Shown piece by piece: positions 1-5,512 of a stretch of DNA of 5,512 nt. Source of the stretch: Planctomycetota bacterium (GTDB lineage Bacteria > Planctomycetota > UBA8108 > UBA1146 > JAJFFE01); contig JAGQRC010000297.1 of NCBI GenBank assembly GCA_020425835.1, forward strand, positions 1-5,512, read 5' to 3'. The position numbers and the translations under genes were made by a program. The notes beneath the pieces were generated by a model, which was not told where the DNA came from, ran no database searches, and worked only from the letters and a program-made list of their open reading frames with translations. Every line of letters begins with the position of its first letter. Position 1 is the first letter of the stretch.

Positions 1-1
1 T

Positions 2-1783
2 CAGCACGTGGGGGCGAACGACGACCACGATCTCGCGCCGCGTCTCCCGATCGACGACGCGTCGGAAGAGCGCCCCGATCAGTGGGAGATCCCCGAGGAA
101 CGGCACCTGCGCGCGCTCCTTCGAGGTCCGGCTCTCGATCAGACCTCCGAAGGCGACGGCCAGCTCACTCTTGGCGACGATCGTCCCACTCACCGACTGC
201 GAGCTCACGACATTGACGTCCTGCGGCACGAATCCGTTGCTGGTCGGCACCAGCACCGTCTCGGTCGAATCGACGTTCGATGTCTCCTGGACGATGCGCA
301 GGGTCACCGTGCGGTCGGAATTGATGTTCGGCGTGATGAGGAGCGTCGTCCCGACCGGACGGAACTCGATGTCGGTCGTGCCCGGAGCGGTCACCGTGGT
401 CGTCTGGTTGGTGACGATCTGCGAACCGAGGAAGCTCCGGTTCAGCGGGACCTCTCGACCGACGAACAAGCGCCCCACTTCGTTGTTCGCCGTCAACAGC
501 AGCGGGGTGGAAACGACGTGCACACGACCGCGCTCCTCGAGGAGCTGCATGCGCGCGGCGAAGTGATCGTTCATGAACTGGAAGACGAGCGCTCCCGCAT
601 TGACGCCGCTCCCGCCGAGGTCGAGGCTCGGCGGCACCGGATTGACGATGCTGCCCGAGGTGAACGCGCCCGCGAGTTCGCCGTCGCTGTCCGCCCACTG
701 GTACTCGAAGAACGACGTGAAGCCATCGCCGAGCTCCACCGAGAGGACGCGCAACTCCAACAAGACGAGCGGCGTCGGGACGTCGAGGCGCTGGATCAGT
801 GTGCGGATGTCCCCGAGCGCCTGCGTATCGCGGGTCCGGACGATGATCTTGTTGTGGCGGGGCACGACGGTGACGTGGATCCCGGTGTCCCGCTGCTCGA
901 CGATGCGTTCCAGCGTCGACTCGCGGGCGGGCTCCGAAGGCCACCCCTCGCCGCGCTCGAGCGCTTGGATCTGCTCCGGGGTCAGATCGAGCGGAGCCCG
1001 CTCTTCCTCATCGAGACCCTCCCGACCGGCGATCGTCGAGCCCCGACCGTTGCGCCCCCCGTAGCTCGAGCTCGACCGGCCGAGTCGATTGCGACCGAGC
1101 GTCGAGCCCGCCCCGTACGACAGACCGCTCCGGTTGCGCGAGTTGGTGCCAACCCCGCCGAACGAGTTGGAGAGGCCCTGCGTCCTCTCGTCGAACAGGT
1201 CGAAACGCTGCAACCGGTCCTCGAGGTCGCGCAACACCTCGTCGTCCGCGGTCCCGAAGCGCAGATCGACACGATCGCCGAGCAGGTTCCGGATCGCCAA
1301 TCCGACGTCGAGCGCATTCGGATAGAGGAGCGTGAAGTACTCCGTCTCTTCGTCCCGCAGTGTGGCGATGTTGCTGCGATACTCGTCGGCGGTGCGGATC
1401 TCGACGATCCCCGTGGACGGGTCCTGATGGAACCACAGCCCGTGGGCGCGACACATCAACTCCACCGCGTTCACGAGCGCGATGTTCTCGACATAGAGCG
1501 AGATCTTCTCGCGGCTCGCTCCGGCGGACGGAACGATGTTGACGCCGGTCTCCTCCGACAGCAGTCGACACGCCTCGCCGAGCGGTACGTCCCGGAGGTC
1601 CAGTCGCTCGAGTCGTCGCGGCACGGGTGGACGATCGTCGTCCGCTCCCCCGACCCTTGACGTGGTCCGGGCCCCTGGCGCCGCTTCGGCCCATGGCACT
1701 GCTCCCGCGCACACGAGCGCGGTGAGGATCGTCCGGGTGAGCGCGCGCCACTTGCACCCGCTGCGGCACTTCCCCGACGTCAT
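2..1783 (-). CDS. gspD: Secretin, GspD/PilQ family (C-terminal end beyond window)
   Basis: Outer-membrane pore of the type II secretion / type IV pilus system; 594 residues visible, stop beyond the left edge. The ATG at 1783 overlaps the previous stop as ATGA; the Shine-Dalgarno is weak, suggesting translational coupling. Residues 1-34 are a Sec signal peptide: basic n-region, core ILTALVCAGAVPW, likely cleavage AEA|AP. The Val before C25 argues against a lipoprotein. Residues 58-130 form an N0/STN domain (LDLRDVPLGEACRLLSEETG). A secretin N-type module spans about 147-336, interrupted by a Gly/Ser/Asn/Arg-rich stretch at 203-256; its second half reads VTVVPRHNKIIVRTRD and ends IQRLDVPTPLVLLELRVLSV. 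The beta-barrel domain runs from about 338, with VVSTPLLLTANNEVGRLFVG (423-442), VAFGGLIESRTS (543-554), the signature VPFLGDLPLIGALFR (560-574) and a final IVVVVRPHVL. No AMIN domain as in PilQ, and fewer N modules than classical GspD. Only a short tail, possibly an S-domain, should be missing. GspD versus PilQ is unresolved. Confidence 0.95.
   Translation of the reverse strand, partial: MTSGKCRSGCKWRALTRTILTALVCAGAVPWAEAAPGARTTSRVGGADDDRPPVPRRLERLDLRDVPLGEACRLLSEETGVNIVPSAGASREKISLYVENIALVNAVELMCRAHGLWFHQDPSTGIVEIRTADEYRSNIATLRDEETEYFTLLYPNALDVGLAIRNLLGDRVDLRFGTADDEVLRDLEDRLQRFDLFDERTQGLSNSFGGVGTNSRNRSGLSYGAGSTLGRNRLGRSSSSYGGRNGRGSTIAGREGLDEEERAPLDLTPEQIQALERGEGWPSEPARESTLERIVEQRDTGIHVTVVPRHNKIIVRTRDTQALGDIRTLIQRLDVPTPLVLLELRVLSVELGDGFTSFFEYQWADSDGELAGAFTSGSIVNPVPPSLDLGGSGVNAGALVFQFMNDHFAARMQLLEERGRVHVVSTPLLLTANNEVGRLFVGREVPLNRSFLGSQIVTNQTTTVTAPGTTDIEFRPVGTTLLITPNINSDRTVTLRIVQETSNVDSTETVLVPTSNGFVPQDVNVVSSQSVSGTIVAKSELAVAFGGLIESRTSKERAQVPFLGDLPLIGALFRRVVDRETRREIVVVVRPHVL
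1016..1177 (-). other. Low-complexity Gly/Ser/Asn/Arg-rich segment within the secretin
   Basis: Encodes secretin residues 203-256. Pieces such as GLSYGAGSTLGRNR and SSSSYGGRNGRGS are rich in Gly, Ser, Asn and Arg, and GRN/NR elements recur. It lies between the two halves of the N-type module, so it should be a disordered loop facing the periplasmic chamber. Variable loops at this point are known in the Secretin_N family; the Arg content is the notable feature. Base composition is like the rest of the gene. Confidence 0.7.
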
Positions 1784-2250
1784 CGCACCATCACCACCCG
1801 ATCGAGCTCGGGCACGGAGATCGCCACGCCGTCGCGACCGACGTCGACGACCTCGGCAACCCAGTCGGGACTCGACCGAACGGCCCGATCGTCGCTCGGC
1901 AGAGAGAGTGGGCTGCCCTTTCGGACCCGGATCCACCGATCGGCGATGGAGATCAACGCCACCGGCTCGCGCCCCTCGGCGATGATCATCGCCTTCAGGG
2001 TGATCTCGGGGAGCACGCGGGTCGCGCGCTCGGTGCTCGGCGCTCGGACGCCCTCGTCGAGGTCCCGTCGCATGGACGGATCGGGCACTGTCGGGTCCCG
2101 GAGTTCGGGGTCCTCTCGAGTGCTCGTGTCCGACGCGGGCTCCGTCGGTGACCCGCCGCTCGGACGGGGCGACGTCGGCGGCTCCGACGACTCGAGCGCG
2201 GCGCCGAAGATCGTCAAGAGCGCCCACAGTGTGGTGGTTCGGGGATCCAT
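1780..2250 (-). CDS. Small PilP/GspC-like protein linking inner membrane and secretin
   Basis: 156 residues, ATG at 2250, GGGAAG seven bases upstream (2258-2263), four bases after the gspF stop. Three parts are visible. Residues 7-19 (TLWALLTIFGAAL) are a short hydrophobic segment that could be a signal peptide or membrane anchor. Residues about 20-78 are a Pro/Ser/Thr/Asp/Glu-rich, probably extended linker. Residues about 79-156 look like a small beta domain: ITLKAMIIAEGREPVALISI, then WIRVRKGSPL, WVAEVVDVGRDGVAISV and a final VVMVR. This pattern (value in an inner-membrane protein, 'runs with the ligand', hydrophobic strand pairs, a VxxG turn) is that of the PilP C-terminal domain and the GspC HR domain, which bind the secretin N0 domain. 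Position directly before the secretin gene, as for pilP before pilQ, supports the call. Unlike typical PilP there is no lipobox Cys; the protein contains no Cys at all. Homology is inferred from pattern and context; sequence identity is too low for certainty by eye. Confidence 0.7.
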   Translation of the reverse strand: MDPRTTTLWALLTIFGAALESSEPPTSPRPSGGSPTEPASDTSTREDPELRDPTVPDPSMRRDLDEGVRAPSTERATRVLPEITLKAMIIAEGREPVALISIADRWIRVRKGSPLSLPSDDRAVRSSPDWVAEVVDVGRDGVAISVPELDRVVMVR

Positions 2251-2254
2251 CCTC

Positions 2255-3471
2255 TTACTTCCCGGTTATGGAGTAGATCGCCATGAAGAACGCGAGATAG
2301 ACGAAGCCGACGATGCCGCCGAGGACGATCGTGATCACCGGCTCGACGATCACACTGAGTCGGCGGATCAGCGCTTCGAGGCGCGACTCGTGGAACACCG
2401 CCACTTGCTCGAGGACCTCGTCCAGCGTCCCCGCGCTCTCCCCGACGGCGGCCATGCTCGCGAGCATCGGATAGAACCCGGTACACTCGGCCAACGGCTC
2501 GGAGAGCACGCCGCCCTGGAGAACGCGGGCACGACTCCGAGCGATTCCGCGAGTGATCGTCACGTTGCGGAAGAGGCGCTCGACCACGCGCAGAGCTTCG
2601 GTCAGCCGGACGCCGCTGGCGAGGAGCACACTGATGCTCCGCGCGAACATCGCCGTCGCGGAGAGTCGAACGACCGCGCCGACGATCGGGAGCGCGAGAA
2701 CGGCTCGATCGACGCGTGCGCGCGCGGGCGGCCACGAGTAGAGGGCGGCCAGGGCGACTCCCCCCGCCGCGCAGGCGATCGCGCCGTGGAGCGCGTGAGC
2801 ACGGACGAAGTTGGAGACGTCGAGGAGCGACTGGGTGATCGGTGGCAGCTGGCGCCCCGACGATGCGAGAAAGGTCTGCAGTCGCGGGATCACCCCGAGC
2901 ATCATGTACGAGACGACCCCGACCGCCATTAGGATGACGAGGATCGGATAGAAGAGTGCGGTCAGCACTCCGGTCCGCAAGTGTCGACGCCGCTCCATCG
3001 AAGACGCCGCTCGGTCGAGGACCGACTCGATCTCCCCGGTTTCCTCGCCGACCGCCACCATCGTCACCACCATCCGTGAGAAGCACCGATGCTCGGCGAG
3101 GCCCGAGCTCAGCGCACCGCCCTCCTGAATGTGCGCGGCCACGTCACTCCATACGCGGCGCATCGATCGACTCGAGCTCTGCGTCGAGCAGGTCCGGAGC
3201 GCGGACAGCAGCGTCAGCTCGCTGCGCAGCATGCAGGCGATCTGTTGCAACGAGAGTTCGACATCGACACTGCGCGGGGCGCGCGCGAACATCCGCCGCG
3301 GAGCCTCACGACCCCGGCGCGACGGACGATCTCCGGTGTCGAGGGGGATCACCTCGAGGGTGACCCACCCGCGACCGCGCAGCTCGTCGACCACCGCTTC
3401 GACCGAGCGCGACTCGGTCGTGCCGCGCTCGGTGCGGCCGCCGGGCTCGCGGGCGATGAACGAGTAGCGGG

Positions 3472-3475
<4 letters not shown>
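2255..3475 (-). CDS. gspF: GspF/PilC inner-membrane platform protein
   Basis: Polytopic inner-membrane protein on which the filament is assembled; it contacts the GspE ATPase through its cytoplasmic domains. It has 406 residues, normal for the family. A short N-terminal segment (MTRYSFIAREPGGRTERGTT) matches the usual GspF opening. Two T2SSF repeats follow, about residues 71-195 and 272-398. Each carries the family motif: VAVGEETGEIESVL (140-153) and AAVGESAGTLDEVL (342-355). Hydrophobic segments lie at about 170-196, 228-247 and 375-401, giving the usual three membrane spans. Start choice: ATG at 3475 overlaps the gspE stop as ATGA and is preceded by GGGGAGG. The frame stays open further upstream to 3712, but that extension is an Arg-rich shadow inside gspE. 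Ends in TAA, four bases before the next gene. No missing or broken part is seen. GspF and PilC are homologous, so the symbol is a choice. Confidence 0.96.
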
Positions 3476-4961
<1,486 letters not shown>

Positions 4962-4965
<4 letters not shown>

Positions 4966-5512
4966 GGGCGTCCCCTCTCCGTGGCTTCGGAGGTCGGGCG
5001 CCACCCGAGTTGCACGGCGCGATCTCGGAGGATCCGAGGCTGGCGACTGAGGGCCAACGCCGTCTCCTCGACGATGGTCCCCTCGGCGAGGGGCCGAGCG
5101 AGATCTTGCTCGAGCGTCTGCATGCCATGGCGCGTCCCGCTCTCCATCGCGGAGTAGACCTGGGCGCTCTTTCCGGAAGCGACGAGGTGGGAGACGGCAT
5201 TGCTCCCGCGGAGGATCTCACTGACCGGGACGCGGCGATCGATCGGACGCCGCGCTTCGGGGTGCGCGCGCTCGAGGCGTCGGACCACCGCGTCGCTCAC
5301 GGGGAGCAGGTGTTGCGCGACGACCGCTCGCAACACGAGCGCGAGCTGGACTCGCGCACCCGCCTGCTCGTCCGCCGGGAAGAGCGAGATGAGCCGCTCG
5401 ATCGAGCCGACGCAGTCCCCAGCGTGCACCGTCGTGAAGACGAGATGCCCGGTCTCCGCGGCGCGGATCGCGGTTCGCATGGTGGAGAGGTCGCGCACCT
5501 CTCCGACCAGGA
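4962..5512 (-). CDS. pilT: PilT-like retraction/accessory ATPase, C-terminal part (5' end beyond window)
   Basis: Hexameric P-loop ATPase of the PilT branch of the type II/IV secretion ATPases, cytoplasmic, normally powering pilus retraction. The frame is open to the right edge and 182 residues are visible; the Walker A half lies outside. The fragment opens with Walker B (LVGEVRDLSTM), then the His box (ETGHLVFTTVHAGD), then FPADEQAGARVQLALVL and AQHLLP. The C-terminus carries GKSAQVYSAMESG and GMQTLEQDL, which align closely with the end of P. aeruginosa PilT as I remember it. This and the absence of a CxxC zinc motif favour PilT over PilB/GspE. Oddities: the AIRNLIRE motif reads AVSHLVAS (visible residues 105-112), and an Arg-rich stretch (RRLERAHPEARRPIDRR) sits before the VPVSEIL strand. 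The TGA stop overlaps the next gene's start by four bases. Family is sure; a retraction role is inferred and weakened by the altered motif. Confidence 0.9.
4972..4980 (-). promoter_or_regulatory. Ribosome binding site of gspE
   Basis: The minus strand reads GGAGAGGGG here, six bases before the GTG at 4965. It lies inside the last codons of the pilT-like gene. Together with the GTGA start/stop overlap it decides for the GTG at 4965 over the in-frame GTG at 5004. Confidence 0.75.

Noticed and set aside
165..944. Minus-strand 259-codon frame inside the secretin
   Set aside because: It is a shifted frame rich in Arg, His and Pro with no domain. The secretin frame covers the same bases with clear motifs.
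8..1660. 550-codon open frame on the plus strand
   Set aside because: It is codon-for-codon antisense to the secretin. In that register a stop needs TTA, CTA or TCA on the sense strand, which are almost unused; it ends exactly at a sense TCA codon. The product is Arg/Asp/Glu-rich with no recognisable domain.
1709..1711. Cys25 of the secretin as a lipoprotein attachment site
   Set aside because: The residue before it is Val, which the lipobox does not allow, and a good signal peptidase I site (AEA|AP) follows.
1008..1769. Minus-strand 253-codon frame suggesting a frameshifted or second gene before the secretin
   Set aside because: The secretin frame is continuous from the ATG at 1783 to the window edge with no interruption, so no frameshift is needed and this frame is a shadow.
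2251..2254. Possible promoter or terminator between gspF and the PilP-like gene
   Set aside because: The gap is only four bases and no hairpin or T-run is seen; the genes are read as one operon.
1946..2932. 328-codon open frame on the plus strand
   Set aside because: It lies in the antisense register of gspF, runs across two real minus-strand genes and their junction, and has a composition typical of a shadow frame.

Overview
The window is a compact, strongly G+C-rich gene cluster with five genes, all on the minus strand and read from the right edge to the left. They encode the core of a type IV filament machine, meaning a type IV pilus or type II secretion apparatus. In transcription order they are: the C-terminal part of a PilT-like ATPase (enters from the right edge), a complete GspE/PilB-type assembly ATPase, a complete GspF/PilC platform protein, a small PilP/GspC-like protein, and a secretin of the GspD/PilQ family. 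The secretin runs off the left edge with 594 residues visible and only its extreme C-terminus missing. The secretin shows that the organism has an outer membrane. The base composition and the codon choice (ATC, CTC, GTC, GAG, TCG and CGA frequent; TTA, CTA and TCA nearly absent) point to a high-GC diderm such as a planctomycete, myxobacterium or related lineage. I cannot place it further from this stretch.

Layout. 4962-5512 is the PilT-like C-terminus. 3472-4965 is gspE, whose GTG start overlaps the pilT stop (GTGA). 2255-3475 is gspF, whose ATG overlaps the gspE stop (ATGA). 1780-2250 is the PilP/GspC-like gene, four bases after the gspF stop. 2-1783 is the secretin, whose ATG overlaps the previous stop (ATGA). 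No intergenic space is large enough for an internal promoter or terminator. The genes are almost certainly one operon with coupled translation, whose promoter lies beyond the right edge.

How the parts fit. GspE hydrolyses ATP at the cytoplasmic face and drives the inner-membrane platform GspF to add pilin subunits. The PilT-like ATPase would power filament disassembly or act as an accessory motor. The PilP/GspC-like protein would link the inner-membrane complex to the periplasmic N-domain of the secretin, which forms the outer-membrane pore. No pilins, prepilin peptidase or PilM/N/O homologues are visible; they may lie outside the window.

I see no entirely new system here. The points that deserve attention are departures from family consensus: a Gln in place of the first Glu of the GspE Asp box, a degenerate AIRNLIRE motif in the PilT-like protein, a Gly/Ser/Asn/Arg-rich insertion inside the secretin N-domain, and a PilP-like protein with no lipobox. 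Very long open frames on the plus strand (up to 550 codons) are codon-for-codon antisense shadows of the real genes.
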